Positions 37,921 through 47,290 of a DNA stretch of 49,436 nt are shown here, in pieces; within the stretch, counting starts at the first letter, position 1; each line of letters starts with the position of its first letter. Made by a program: the position numbers and the translations under genes. The notes beneath the pieces were generated by a model. The model was not told where the DNA came from. It ran no database searches and worked only from the letters and a program-made list of their open reading frames with translations. This DNA comes from CAZCFB01 sp964511535 (GTDB lineage Bacteria > Myxococcota_A > Polyangia > GCA-2747355 > CAZCFB01), in NCBI GenBank assembly GCA_964511535.1, contig CAZEFW010000055.1:1-49436 (forward strand), given 5' to 3'.

Positions 37921-40809
37921 TTACTCGCCCAGGGAGGCCAACTGCTCGAGCAGCTCGGGCACGCCGGTGACGTCGAAGTCGTCCGCCTTGCGCGCGAGGG
38001 TGCGGCCCACCTCCCGCAGCCAGGTCGCGTTGTGCTGCACGCCGGCCTGCTCCAGGCTTGACGCCACCTCACCCAGCCGATCCATGTCCAGCTCCCGGGC
38101 GAGCTCCTGGCACTGGGGGAGCAGCAGCGCCAGCACCTCCATGAGCGGGGGATCCACCACATCGGGCATGAACTGCTCCCGCTCGCCCGCCACGGCGGCT
38201 GGCACCGCGCTGGCAGCCGGCGCACCATGCCCCAGGAGCTCGCAAACCACCGGCAGGAGCTCCTGCTGCTTGACCGGCTTGTTCATGAAGCGGTCGCACA
38301 GGCGCTCCACCTCGTCCTTGTCGCTGTAAGCCACGGACGCCGTGACCACCACCACCGGGATCCCCCGGGTGCGCCGGTCGGCGCGCAAGCGCTGCAGGGC
38401 CTCCAGCCCGGTCATGCGCGGCATCTCCAGGTCGAGCAGGATCAGGTCGGGCGCAAACTCCAGGACCCGATCCAACGCTTCCTTGCCATCGCACGCGTCG
38501 ATGACCTCGCACCCGTGAGGCTCCAGGTAACCCCGCAGCAGCGCGCGGTTGTGCTCCACATCGTCCGCCACCAGAACAACGGCATCTGAAAGATCCACCG
38601 TGGGCTCCGCCAGCGCTTTGGGAGTCTGGCGATGGGCCGGGGGTGACCCGATGGCGGTGACATGGGGCAGACAGACGGTAAACCGGCTCCCCTTGCCCGG
38701 CTCGCTCTCCAGCTCCAGCGTGCCCTGCATCAGCGACACGAACTCCCGGGCGATGGCCAGCCCCAGACCGGTGCCGCCAAATATCGCATGGTCCTGGCCT
38801 GCGGCCTGGTTGAAAGCACCGAAGATTTGCTCCTGGTCCTCCTCGGAGATCCCCCGGCCGGTGTCCTCCACCGAGAGCCGCAATTCGCCCGCGCCCGGCT
38901 CCGCTCTCGCGGTCCATCGCGCGCCGATGGTCACGCCGCCCTCCCGGGTGAACTTGACCGCGTTGCTCACCAGGTTCACCAGCACCTGCTTGAGCCGCAG
39001 CTCGTCCAGCTCAACCCCCGGAGGCAGGCCGCCGTGGGTCTCCACCCGCAGGTCGAGACCCCGGTCCGCCGCTTGCTGGGAGAAGGTGTCGGTCACGTCC
39101 TTCAGCAGCATCTCGAGGTTGATGGGCTCGGGCGACAGTTCCATGCGACCGGCCTCCAGCTTTGACAGGTCGAGCACGTCGTTGATCAGGCCGAGCAGAG
39201 ACCGCCCGCTGGCGCTGATGGTGCGTACGTATTCAGCAGAGGTGGGGTCCTTCACCCGCGGCTGCAGCAGCTGGGTGAAGCCGAGGATGGCGTTCATGTA
39301 GGTCCGGAACTCGTGGCTCATGTTGGCCATGAAGCGGCTCTTGATATCGCTGGCGCGCTCGGCCGCGGCCCGCGCCTCCTGGGTGGCCGCATGCAGCTCC
39401 TTTTCGGCGGTGATGTCCCAGTTGGTGCCGATCATGCGCAGCGGCGTCCCGTCCTCATCGTGCACCACGTCGCCGACGGCCTTGATGTGGCGGACCGTGC
39501 CGTCGGGCCAGACCACGCGGAACTCCGTGTCGAATGCCCGCTCGCCGCTCACAGCCAGGCCGAACTCAGCCTGCGCCTGTTGCAGATCATCCGGGTGGAC
39601 CCCGTTCTCCCACGCCTCGTAGGCCCCGCTGAACGTTTCCGGCGTGAGGCCATAGAGGCCGTACATGGCCTCATCCCACTGCAGGACGTTGGTCTTCAGG
39701 TCGAGATCCCAGATCCCGACGACGGCAGCCCGGGTGGCCAGCAGGAGCCGCTCGCTCACGCGGCGCAGGTCTTCCTCTGCCTGCGCCCGCTCGGTCAGGT
39801 CGTGGATGATGCCGGTGAACTTCGGCTTGCCATCCACGCTGTGCTCGGCCACCGAGAGCATGATCGGGAACTCGGCGCGGTCCTTTTTCCGGGCCGAGAC
39901 CTCGCGACCGTGACCGATGATCTTCCGCTCGCCCGTCCGGAGATAGTTCGCCAGGAAGCCGTCGTGCGCTTCGGCGTACGGCGCCGGCATGAGCATGTTC
40001 ACGTTGCGCCCGATGAGCTCGCTCGCATCGTAGCCGAACAGCTCGCATGTGGCCGGGTTGACCGACTCCATGGTGCCCCGCGCGTCGATGGTGATGATGG
40101 CGTCGATGGCCGACTCGAGCACGGCCCTGTTGCGCGCTTCGCTCAGGGCCAGGCGCTCCAGCATGGGCGTGGTGAACCGGTAGATCACTGACGCCCCCAG
40201 CAGCACCAGCACCAGCGCCAGCGCGCCGGCGGTCAACCCGGCAGTGACGAAGGGGGCGCGAATATCGTCGAGGTCCATCTTGGCCACGAGCCCCCAGCCC
40301 AGGGTCGGCAGGGGCGCGTGAGCCGCCAGCACTATTTCCCCGTCGTAGTCCTCGCCCAGCAGGTCTCCCGTGCTGCCTGCCAGGGCGCGGCGCATGGGCT
40401 CCGCCAGCTTGCTCCCCTTGAGGGGCACCGGCTTCGGCCGCGAACGGACCCCCTTGTCGAAGGTCGCCAGGAAGACGATCTTGTCGGCCTGGCGAGAGCC
40501 TATGACCATCTCTGCCGAGTCGCCCAGGCCCTGGTCCCGCGCAAACGCTTCGACCACCTGGCTCAGGGTCGCGGCGGCCGCTCCGTCCGGATGGTCGGTG
40601 GCGCTGTGCTTTGCGTCGAAGCGGGCCATGGCCTCGATCAGGCTCGCCTCGCTCTGAACGAGCTGGGTCAGCTGCCGCCGCTTCTCCTCGAACCCGGTCT
40701 GATAGAGCAACCACGCGGTGGAGCCCACCGCCGCAAGACTGATGCACATAAAAACAGCAATTTGAAGAACGAGCGTGAAGCGGGAGTTCCGCGGCGTATC
40801 GAGGGTCAT
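37921..40809 (-). CDS. Hybrid sensor histidine kinase with two PAS domains and a receiver
   Basis: A 962-residue membrane kinase. Two helices (about 13-35 and 190-210) flank a periplasmic sensor. A first PAS (about 225-345; SAIDAIITIDARGTMESVNP) and a second PAS of the PAS_3 type (about 355-480; GIWDLDLKTNVLQWDEAMYGLYG) follow. HisKA has His499 in MSHEFRTYMNAI, with Tyr504 where nearly all kinases have Pro. The ATPase domain has LVNLVSNAVKFT, VEDTGRGIS and GTGLGLAIA. The receiver has Asp793 in LILLDLEMP and Lys in MNKPVK. A helical tail of about 85 residues could be a degenerate transfer domain. No dedicated regulator is adjacent. A possible -10 (TACAAT) is 17 nt upstream. Confidence 0.92.
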   Translation of the reverse strand: MTLDTPRNSRFTLVLQIAVFMCISLAAVGSTAWLLYQTGFEEKRRQLTQLVQSEASLIEAMARFDAKHSATDHPDGAAAATLSQVVEAFARDQGLGDSAEMVIGSRQADKIVFLATFDKGVRSRPKPVPLKGSKLAEPMRRALAGSTGDLLGEDYDGEIVLAAHAPLPTLGWGLVAKMDLDDIRAPFVTAGLTAGALALVLVLLGASVIYRFTTPMLERLALSEARNRAVLESAIDAIITIDARGTMESVNPATCELFGYDASELIGRNVNMLMPAPYAEAHDGFLANYLRTGERKIIGHGREVSARKKDRAEFPIMLSVAEHSVDGKPKFTGIIHDLTERAQAEEDLRRVSERLLLATRAAVVGIWDLDLKTNVLQWDEAMYGLYGLTPETFSGAYEAWENGVHPDDLQQAQAEFGLAVSGERAFDTEFRVVWPDGTVRHIKAVGDVVHDEDGTPLRMIGTNWDITAEKELHAATQEARAAAERASDIKSRFMANMSHEFRTYMNAILGFTQLLQPRVKDPTSAEYVRTISASGRSLLGLINDVLDLSKLEAGRMELSPEPINLEMLLKDVTDTFSQQAADRGLDLRVETHGGLPPGVELDELRLKQVLVNLVSNAVKFTREGGVTIGARWTARAEPGAGELRLSVEDTGRGISEEDQEQIFGAFNQAAGQDHAIFGGTGLGLAIAREFVSLMQGTLELESEPGKGSRFTVCLPHVTAIGSPPAHRQTPKALAEPTVDLSDAVVLVADDVEHNRALLRGYLEPHGCEVIDACDGKEALDRVLEFAPDLILLDLEMPRMTGLEALQRLRADRRTRGIPVVVVTASVAYSDKDEVERLCDRFMNKPVKQQELLPVVCELLGHGAPAASAVPAAVAGEREQFMPDVVDPPLMEVLALLLPQCQELARELDMDRLGEVASSLEQAGVQHNATWLREVGRTLARKADDFDVTGVPELLEQLASLGE

Positions 40810-40914
40810 GGGCCTGGCAATGGCGAATTGTATGCAGCAGCTTAGCAGATACCGGGCAGCCGGCAGGTGCCGGTGTGATGCAGGGGAGGTGGGGGAGAGG
40901 GCGGCGGGGTAGTT

Positions 40915-41262
40915 CTAGCTGACTGGCCCGCCTGGCTCGCGGCCCTGGGCCTGCAGGTAGTCCGTGATCAGCTGGCGGTGTTCCCAGGCGATGCTGGTGA
41001 AGAGCACCCCCACCGCCTCCTCGGCCTCTGGGCGATGCACCACCCGACCGGAGGCGGTGATCACCTGCTCGCTCTCGGGCAGGCAGAACTGCAGGCCGAT
41101 GAGCTGGTCCTCGGTGACCGGCTCGTGGAAGCTGTGGACCATCAGGCCCTCGCTGCTCAGGTTGGACGCCTGGCAAAGGTAGGGCCGCCCCTTGACATAC
41201 TTGTTGCAAAGAAAGTCCACGTCCACGCGCTCGCCCTGGCGTCGTTCGCTGTTCTGACTCAT
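40915..41262 (-). CDS. PilZ-domain protein
   Basis: A 115-residue protein consisting of one PilZ domain. ATG 41262 is chosen because GGAG lies 5-8 nt upstream; an in-frame ATG at 41295 would add 11 residues without such a site. The c-di-GMP contacts RxxxR (RQGER, residues 8-12) and N-x-S-x-x-G (NLSSEG, 34-39; usually D/N-x-S-x-x-G) are both present, so binding is plausible. Such small PilZ proteins act as c-di-GMP-responsive adaptors for motility or polysaccharide output. It follows the hybrid kinase on the same strand after about 105 bp and is upstream of it in transcription. Confidence 0.85.
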   Translation of the reverse strand: MSQNSERRQGERVDVDFLCNKYVKGRPYLCQASNLSSEGLMVHSFHEPVTEDQLIGLQFCLPESEQVITASGRVVHRPEAEEAVGVLFTSIAWEHRQLITDYLQAQGREPGGPVS

Positions 41263-41355
41263 TGTCTGCTCCAAAGTGCGTTCATGTAGGTTCATGTAGT
41301 ACCATGTCGCCTCAGCCGCCGCAAAAAAGAAGCACACCCCGCCATGGCCGGCCTC

Positions 41356-41364
41356 TGATACGCT
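41356..41364 (+). promoter_or_regulatory. Extended -10 (TGATACGCT) of a probable leaderless mRNA
   Basis: TGATACGCT fits TGnTAnnnT and ends 8 nt before GTG 41373. There is no Shine-Dalgarno. It helps choose GTG 41373 within a frame that is open from 41262. Confidence 0.5.
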
Positions 41365-41372
41365 CTGCCCCC

Positions 41373-44300
41373 GTGAACCCATCCCTTCACCGCCGCGCCG
41401 TGGTCGCCCTGTTCTTCTGCAGCGGCCTCTCCTCGCTGGTGCTGGAGACGGTTTGGGTTCGGCAGATGATCCTGGTTTTCGGGTCCACAACCTTCGCGGT
41501 GAGCACGGTGCTCACGGCCTTCATGGCGGGCCTCGCCCTGGGCAGCTACCTCGCCGGGCGCCACACCACGGGCCGGCAGGATGACCCTCGCCGCAGCCTG
41601 CTGATCTATGGCGCGCTGGAGCTCGGCATCGGTCTGTACGCGCTGCTGATGCCGGTCCTGGTGGCTCGCCTGCCTGATCTGCACGGCCTGCTGTGGGGCT
41701 CCATGCACAGCGGCGGGGGCTACCACGGCTTCGCCCTGGTGCGGTTCGTGCTCGCCGCGGCGTTGCTGGCCCTGCCGACTCTGGCCATGGGCGCCACGCT
41801 GCCCGTGCTGGCGCACTACTTCGCGGCAGCGGGGCAGGGCGGCCCGGCCGGCCGCACCGTCGGGTCGCTGTACGCGGTCAACACCGCCGGCGCCGTGGCC
41901 GGGGTGTTCCTGGCCGGCTTCGTGCTGCTGCCAGGTATCGGGCTCATGGCCACCAACCTCGCGGCGTGCATCACGGATGTGCTGCTCGCCGTGGGGGCCG
42001 TCGCCCTGTACAGAGCGGCGGCAAGGCCCGCGGCGGAGGCCTCGCCAGCGCCACCCACCGACGGCGCCGGGGCCTCATCGCCCCTGGCCCGGGCCGCCCT
42101 GGTGAGCGTCGCGGTGAGCGGCGCCCTGGCCATGATCAACCAGGTGGCCTGGACCCGCTCCCTGTCGCTGGTGCTCGGCTCGTCGACCTACGCCTTCTCC
42201 CTCATCCTGCTGGCGTTCCTGCTGGGCCTGGCCGCCGGGGCCGCGCTGTACGCCCGACGCCAGGCGGGGGACGCGGACCAGGCCGCGAACCTGTCACTGG
42301 TCCACCTGATGACCGGGCTGACCTGCGCCTTCGGGCCGCTGGTGGCGATGGATCGGATCCCGCTGGTGCTGCTGACCCTGTTGCAGCAGCTCACCTTGAC
42401 CCCGGCGCTGGTGTTCGCGCTCAAGTTCGCCCTGGCCGGAGTGGTGGTCTTCCTGCCCACCTTCTTCATGGGCATGGTCTTCCCGGCGGTGGTGCAGATC
42501 TACGCGGCCGGGCGACGCCAGGACCTGGGGGCGATCACCGGGACCGTGTACGCCATCAACACCATGGGGGCCATCGTCGGCTCCTTCCTGGGCGGCTTCG
42601 TCCTGGTGCCGCTGGTGGGCCTGCGCCACACCCTGCTGCTGGCTGTGGGGGGCAGCCTGGTGCTTGGGCTGCTGTTTGCGCTGGCGTCGGCTCGCAGGCG
42701 CACCCGGCTGGCGCTGGCCTGCGTGGCCCTGGCGCTGCTGGCGGGGCTCTACCCGCTGGCCCGCCCGTGGAACCTGGAGGTGCTCACCTCCGGCGTGTTC
42801 CGCATCTCGAGGTTCGCGGGGACCGGCTCGGGCTCCATGCCCGGCGCCGGGGATGCCAGGGACGCGCGGCCTGGCCCGGGAGCCGCCTCTCCGGGGGCCC
42901 GCCGCTACCTGGCGTGGCTGGAGGCGGCCCTCGCGGCGGTGCCTCCGGCCAGGATCCCGGACAGCTTCACCGAGCCGCAGTCCGGCTACCGGGTGGTGCG
43001 CCACGCCGAGGGAATCACCACCACGGTGAGCATGGGCCGCGCGGTGGACTTCTCGCTCTCTGCCGCGGCCTGCTGGGTCCGCACCTCCTTGCTGGTAAAC
43101 GGCAAGCCGGACGCGTCCCTCAGCGTGCTTCACGCGCGGCCGTCGGGAGGCTGCCACACCCTGCTGGATCCAGCGGGCCTGGATCCGCCCCTCGAAGGCG
43201 CCCTTCGGCTGTCGCCCCAGGGGGACACCGAGACCCAGATGCTCTCTGGGCTGTTGCCATACCTGCTGAACCCGGGCTCAACCGACCCGCGCACCGCGCT
43301 GGTGATCGGCTGGGGCAGCGGTGTGACCGTGGGCGCCGCGCTGGACACGCCGCTGCGCTCCATCGTGGCAGCAGAGCTGGAGTCCGAGGTGATCCAGGCG
43401 GCGCGCCTGTTCGAGCCGTTCAACGGGACGCCACAAGACGACCGGCGCTTGACCCTGCTGGAAGCGGACGGACGGAACCTGCTGGCGAGCGGCGCGGACG
43501 CCTTCGACGTCATCATCAGCGAACCCTCCAACCCGTGGATCAGCGGCTGCGGCAACCTGTTCACGCGGGAGTTCTTCGAGCTTGTGCGGTCTCACCTGAC
43601 CAGCGACGGGGTATTCCTGCAATGGGTTCAGGCTTACGAGATATCCCCCGAGAATGTCTGGAGCATTCTGGCCACGATTAACAGCGTATTCCCGCGGGTG
43701 TTCGTATTCAGTCCGTCCCGGGCTGCGTCTGATCTGCTCATCGTCGCCATGCGCGAGGGCAGGGGAAAGGTGCCCTGGGCAAGGGCGCAGCAGCGCATGT
43801 CCCGGTCCAGGGTCCGGGCCCGGCTCCGCCCGCTGGGGCTGAACACGCCGGCCGACCTGGCCGTCAGGCTGCTGGCCGCACCCGAGGGCGTACGCCAGGT
43901 CGGCCGGGGGGCGCCGCTGAACACAGATGACAACGCGCGCATCGAGTTCAACGCCCCGAAAGACTTGATCAACTTCAAGAAGTTCAGAGCCGCGGTCATC
44001 CTGAGGCGGCTGCAGGCCACCCTCTCGGACCCGGCCGGCGCGCTGTTCTCCGATGTCCCCCGGGATGCGCCTGCCCGGCTCTGCCTTGCGGGGCTAGGCG
44101 CGGGGCGTTCGCGACAGATCCCTCCGGAAACCAAGGGAGAATCAGAGTCCATGGGGCGATGCCGTCGCCTCGCCGCGGCGCTCCAGCGCCCCCTGCCTGG
44201 ATTGCCCGCGTTGCGCCTCGCCGCCAGGGAGGCGCTCGGCCCGTCCATGACGAGCTCGCTGTCCAGCGCCCTGACCTTGTCGCAGGACGCCGCCCCGGAC

Positions 44301-44552
44301 GCCCTGGCCCTGGCGCTGGATCCGACCAGCGCCTCGACGCAAGCCCGCCACGCCATGTTCGCCGTGCTCGGACACCTTGCCGCTCTGGGTGAGAACCCCT
44401 TCGACGCGCTCGCCTTCCTTTTGGCCGCCAGGGAACTCGAGCAGGAGCTGAGCGGGCCGACTTACAGCCTGCTCACCAGGGTCCTCGCGCGGCAGCTCTC
44501 GGTGAGCGGCCTTCATCGGGAAGCATCACTAATCCTTGACTTAACCCAGTAG
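41373..44552 (+). CDS. Fused MFS-like membrane / spermidine-synthase-like protein
   Basis: A 1059-residue protein. GTG 41373 directly precedes the first helix (RRAVVALFFCSGLSSLVLETVW). Residues 1-470 hold 10-12 hydrophobic helices of the kind fused to spermidine-synthase domains (SLVLETVWVRQM, AFMAGLALGSYLAG, VYAINTMGAIVGSFLGGF). At about 640-790 is a methyltransferase-like Rossmann domain with VIGWGSGVTVGAAL, VAAELESEVIQAA and the family hallmark SEPSNPWISG, then NLFTREFF. The aminopropyl-transfer GGGDG signature is modified, so true spermidine synthesis is doubtful. A helical tail of about 250 residues has no recognised domain. A membrane-linked transferase role is inferred. Confidence 0.82.
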   Translation: MNPSLHRRAVVALFFCSGLSSLVLETVWVRQMILVFGSTTFAVSTVLTAFMAGLALGSYLAGRHTTGRQDDPRRSLLIYGALELGIGLYALLMPVLVARLPDLHGLLWGSMHSGGGYHGFALVRFVLAAALLALPTLAMGATLPVLAHYFAAAGQGGPAGRTVGSLYAVNTAGAVAGVFLAGFVLLPGIGLMATNLAACITDVLLAVGAVALYRAAARPAAEASPAPPTDGAGASSPLARAALVSVAVSGALAMINQVAWTRSLSLVLGSSTYAFSLILLAFLLGLAAGAALYARRQAGDADQAANLSLVHLMTGLTCAFGPLVAMDRIPLVLLTLLQQLTLTPALVFALKFALAGVVVFLPTFFMGMVFPAVVQIYAAGRRQDLGAITGTVYAINTMGAIVGSFLGGFVLVPLVGLRHTLLLAVGGSLVLGLLFALASARRRTRLALACVALALLAGLYPLARPWNLEVLTSGVFRISRFAGTGSGSMPGAGDARDARPGPGAASPGARRYLAWLEAALAAVPPARIPDSFTEPQSGYRVVRHAEGITTTVSMGRAVDFSLSAAACWVRTSLLVNGKPDASLSVLHARPSGGCHTLLDPAGLDPPLEGALRLSPQGDTETQMLSGLLPYLLNPGSTDPRTALVIGWGSGVTVGAALDTPLRSIVAAELESEVIQAARLFEPFNGTPQDDRRLTLLEADGRNLLASGADAFDVIISEPSNPWISGCGNLFTREFFELVRSHLTSDGVFLQWVQAYEISPENVWSILATINSVFPRVFVFSPSRAASDLLIVAMREGRGKVPWARAQQRMSRSRVRARLRPLGLNTPADLAVRLLAAPEGVRQVGRGAPLNTDDNARIEFNAPKDLINFKKFRAAVILRRLQATLSDPAGALFSDVPRDAPARLCLAGLGAGRSRQIPPETKGESESMGRCRRLAAALQRPLPGLPALRLAAREALGPSMTSSLSSALTLSQDAAPDALALALDPTSASTQARHAMFAVLGHLAALGENPFDALAFLLAARELEQELSGPTYSLLTRVLARQLSVSGLHREASLILDLTQ

Positions 44553-44615
44553 ACCCGATACGGTTCGGGCGTCCCAAAAACCCGGTTTGGCCATTCCTGA
44601 AAAGCGAGAGTTGCA

Positions 44616-44628
44616 GGTTTGCCAAACC
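44616..44628. promoter_or_regulatory. 13-bp palindrome GGTTTGCCAAACC (operator candidate)
   Basis: The perfect dyad GGTTTG-C-CAAACC lies 26 bp upstream of the sensor-like gene at 44654. A half-like site, CGGTTTGGCC, lies about 30 bp further upstream (44583-44592). The spacing from the other site is compatible with two bound regulators. No regulator is identified. Confidence 0.4.
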
Positions 44629-44653
44629 CGTTCAAATTGCGAGCAAGTCTCTC

Positions 44654-46096
44654 ATGTTTAAGGTGAAGGTTCGTCTGGTTGCTGGAATCATCGTCGTTCT
44701 GCTTCATGTCGCCATCTACCTCGGCATCACCATGCCCCTGTCCGAGACAGCCAGGGGAGGCGTCGAGAGCGCCGTCAAGCGCGCCAGCAAGCTGGCCGTT
44801 CGCAGCCAGGAGCTGCACAACGCCAAGCTGGCCGAGCTGGCGCAAGTCATCGCTGACCGCAGCGAATTCGCGGACTGGGTGCTCGAGGAAGAAGAGACCA
44901 ACCGCCGCACCAAAGCCTTCGACGCAATCCAGGAGTACGACAAGAAGTTGAAGGAGGCGGGCCGCAAGGCGCACTTCCTCGGCATCGTGGACACCGACGG
45001 TCACATCGTCGCCCGCGACCTGGACATCCGGAACATGTACAAGGAGAAGCTGCCTTTCGCCCGTAACGTGCCCCTGGCGCTCAAGGGCAAGGTGAGCACC
45101 GATATCTGGAACTGGCGCAACCGGATGATGCGCTCCGCCGCGGCACCCATCATCGTCAACGAGGCCGTCGCAGGCGCGGTGGTCATCTCCTACGACATCA
45201 CCTCCGCCGAGGCCCGCATCGATCGCGACCAGTTCGGCACCGAGGTCGCGCTCTTCCTGGGCAAGACCATCCGCGCCTCGAGCATCAGCATGGCGGGGGA
45301 CGACTCCAGCGAAGACGCCACCAGCGTGGCGGCCCTCGGGGCCACGGTGCTGGGCAACGACGGCGCCCCGGGCGCAAAGGCCCTGTCCGAGGGCAAACCT
45401 TCGGACCTGTTCACGGTCAAGCTGCGCACCCAGGAGTACGTGGCCATCGCCGGGCCGCTGCCCACCGCGGCGAAGCGCGACGACATGGGCTTCGTGGTCC
45501 TCGCCAGCCTGAGCGACGCCATGGCGCCGGTGACCAAGGTCCGCTGGCTGCTGGGGGTCTCGCTCATCGCCACGCTGCTGCTGGTGTTCGGCGTCATCTT
45601 CTTTGTCACGCGCCACTTCATCAGCGCGGAGGACACCATCGAGCTGGGCGTCACCGAGGTGATCAACGGCGACCTGGAGTACTACTTCGAGGACGTGGAC
45701 GAGTTCGAGGGCCTGGCCAACGCCATCAACGTGATGCTGGCCAGGCTGCTGGGCCGGCCCGAGCCGGGCGAGGACATGGAGGAGACGCAACAGTCCGTTG
45801 AGGACGCCTACGTCATCCTGGTGGACGACGCGGACGACGCTGACGTCGGCTCCGAGCTGGAGCAGCAGCTGGCCAACATGGACGAGGCCACCTACCAGTC
45901 CCACCTGTTCAACCAGTACATGGAGGCCCGGCGCGACATGGGCCTGGACGTCTCCGACCTGGAAGAGGACGCCCTGATGATGCGCCTTCGTGCCAACGAG
46001 AACCTGCTCAAGGCCAAGTTCAAGTGCCAGATGATCCGGTTCACCATTGTCACCGACGGCCCGCGCGTCTCCTTCAAGCCGATCCGCATCGGCTGA
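44654..46096 (+). CDS. Membrane sensor-like protein (Cache-type periplasmic domain, HAMP)
   Basis: A 480-residue protein. The first helix is at 7-27 and the second near 296-318 (WLLGVSLIATLLLVFGVIFFVT). Between them, about 270 residues form a periplasmic sensor; the segment FLGIVDTDGHIVARDLDIRN resembles dCACHE/CHASE4 ligand pockets. A HAMP-like helix pair follows (about 320-370; VTEVINGDLEYYFEDVDEFEGLANAINVM is one long stretch). The acidic C-terminal part (DAYVILVDDADDADVG onwards) has no kinase, cyclase or methyl-accepting domain, so it must signal through a partner or bind one directly. ATG 44654 has no strong Shine-Dalgarno. A NamZ-type gene follows after 11 bp. Confidence 0.7.
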   Translation: MFKVKVRLVAGIIVVLLHVAIYLGITMPLSETARGGVESAVKRASKLAVRSQELHNAKLAELAQVIADRSEFADWVLEEEETNRRTKAFDAIQEYDKKLKEAGRKAHFLGIVDTDGHIVARDLDIRNMYKEKLPFARNVPLALKGKVSTDIWNWRNRMMRSAAAPIIVNEAVAGAVVISYDITSAEARIDRDQFGTEVALFLGKTIRASSISMAGDDSSEDATSVAALGATVLGNDGAPGAKALSEGKPSDLFTVKLRTQEYVAIAGPLPTAAKRDDMGFVVLASLSDAMAPVTKVRWLLGVSLIATLLLVFGVIFFVTRHFISAEDTIELGVTEVINGDLEYYFEDVDEFEGLANAINVMLARLLGRPEPGEDMEETQQSVEDAYVILVDDADDADVGSELEQQLANMDEATYQSHLFNQYMEARRDMGLDVSDLEEDALMMRLRANENLLKAKFKCQMIRFTIVTDGPRVSFKPIRIG

Positions 46097-46107
46097 TCCA
46101 TCCCCCC

Positions 46108-47286
46108 ATGACTGTCAGGACAGGCCTCGACCGCCTCGGGGACGGGGAGTTCTCTCTGCGCGGGCAACGGATCGGCCTGCTTTGTCACGCCGCGTCCATT
46201 GATCGCCGGCTGCGCCACGCCGCCGAGCGGGTGGCAGGGCTGGTGGGGGACGGGCTGACCCTGCTGTTCGGTCCCGAGCACGGCGTGCGCGGCGACGCCC
46301 AGGACATGGTGGGCGTGGCGGATCGGCTCACGCCGGACCCGCACCTCGGCGTGCCGGTGGTGAGCCTGTATGGCAGCGACGAGGCGAGCCTGCGGCCACG
46401 GGCCGAGCACCTCAGCGAGCTCGACCTGCTGGTGGTGGATCTTCAGGACGTGGGCAGCCGCTACTACACCTACGTCTGGACCATGGTCATGTGCCTGGAG
46501 GCCTGCGCCGACGCGGGGGTGAGGGTGCTGGTGCTGGACCGGCCGAACCCCCTCGGCGGCGCCCTGGTGGAGGGGCCCGGCGTGGCCCCGGGGTTCGAGT
46601 CCTTCGTGGGCTACCACGCGGTGCCCACGCGGCACGGGCTGACCATGGGCGAGGTGGCCGCCCTGTGCCGCGCAGAGCGCGACATCGCGGTGGACCTCGA
46701 GGTGCTGCCCATGCAGGGGTGGCGGCGGGAGATGTTGGCCGACGAGACGGGGCTGCCATGGGTGATGCCGTCGCCCAACATGCCGACCCTGGACGCCGCC
46801 CTGGTCTACCCGGGCGGCTGCCTGTACGAGGGGACCAACCTGAGCGAGGGCAGGGGCACGACCCGCCCCTTCGAGCTGGTGGGGGCGCCGTACGTCAACG
46901 GCCGCGCTCTGGCCGCGGCGCTGGACCGGGAGGGGCTCGACGGGGTGGCGCTCCGGCCCTGCGGCTTCAGCCCCACGTTCCAGAAGCACGCCGGCCAGCT
47001 CTGCGGCGGCGTGCAGCTCCACCTGACCGACGCCAGCGCCTTCCGACCCCTGCGCGCAGGCGTTGCCATTGTGGCCGCGGCGCACCGGCTGTGGCCCGAA
47101 GCGTTCGCCTGGCGGAAGGAGGCCTACGAGTTCGTCGACGAACACCCCGCCATCGACCTGCTGGCCGGCGGCACATGGCTGCGGGAAGGGGTGGAGGCAG
47201 GGGCAGGGATCGATGAGCTTTGTGAGGGGTGGGCAGCGTATGAAGAGGAGTTTATGCGGCGAAGGGAGCAGTACCTGCTGTACTGA
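46108..47286 (+). CDS. DUF1343 protein, NamZ-type exo-N-acetylmuramidase
   Basis: A 392-residue protein of the DUF1343 family, members of which (NamZ) remove terminal N-acetylmuramic acid from murein fragments. Landmarks are GQRIGLLCHAASIDRRL, LLFGPEHGVRGDAQD, VVSLYGSD, LDLLVVDLQDVGSRYYTYVWTM, VLDRPNPLGG, PSPNMPTLDAALVYPG and YEGTNLSEGRGTTRPFELVG. The glutamate in GPEHG and the YEGTN/SEGRGT segment are conserved. No signal peptide is seen with ATG 46108, so it would be cytoplasmic and could recycle imported muropeptides. The frame opens upstream, but that part overlaps the sensor gene. The gap to that gene is 11 bp. Confidence 0.88.
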   Translation: MTVRTGLDRLGDGEFSLRGQRIGLLCHAASIDRRLRHAAERVAGLVGDGLTLLFGPEHGVRGDAQDMVGVADRLTPDPHLGVPVVSLYGSDEASLRPRAEHLSELDLLVVDLQDVGSRYYTYVWTMVMCLEACADAGVRVLVLDRPNPLGGALVEGPGVAPGFESFVGYHAVPTRHGLTMGEVAALCRAERDIAVDLEVLPMQGWRREMLADETGLPWVMPSPNMPTLDAALVYPGGCLYEGTNLSEGRGTTRPFELVGAPYVNGRALAAALDREGLDGVALRPCGFSPTFQKHAGQLCGGVQLHLTDASAFRPLRAGVAIVAAAHRLWPEAFAWRKEAYEFVDEHPAIDLLAGGTWLREGVEAGAGIDELCEGWAAYEEEFMRRREQYLLY

Positions 47287-47290
47287 GGAC

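Noticed and set aside
44579..44606. Sigma54 promoter upstream of the sensor-like gene
   Set aside because: GG and GC elements are present, but the spacing is 13 rather than 10 bp.
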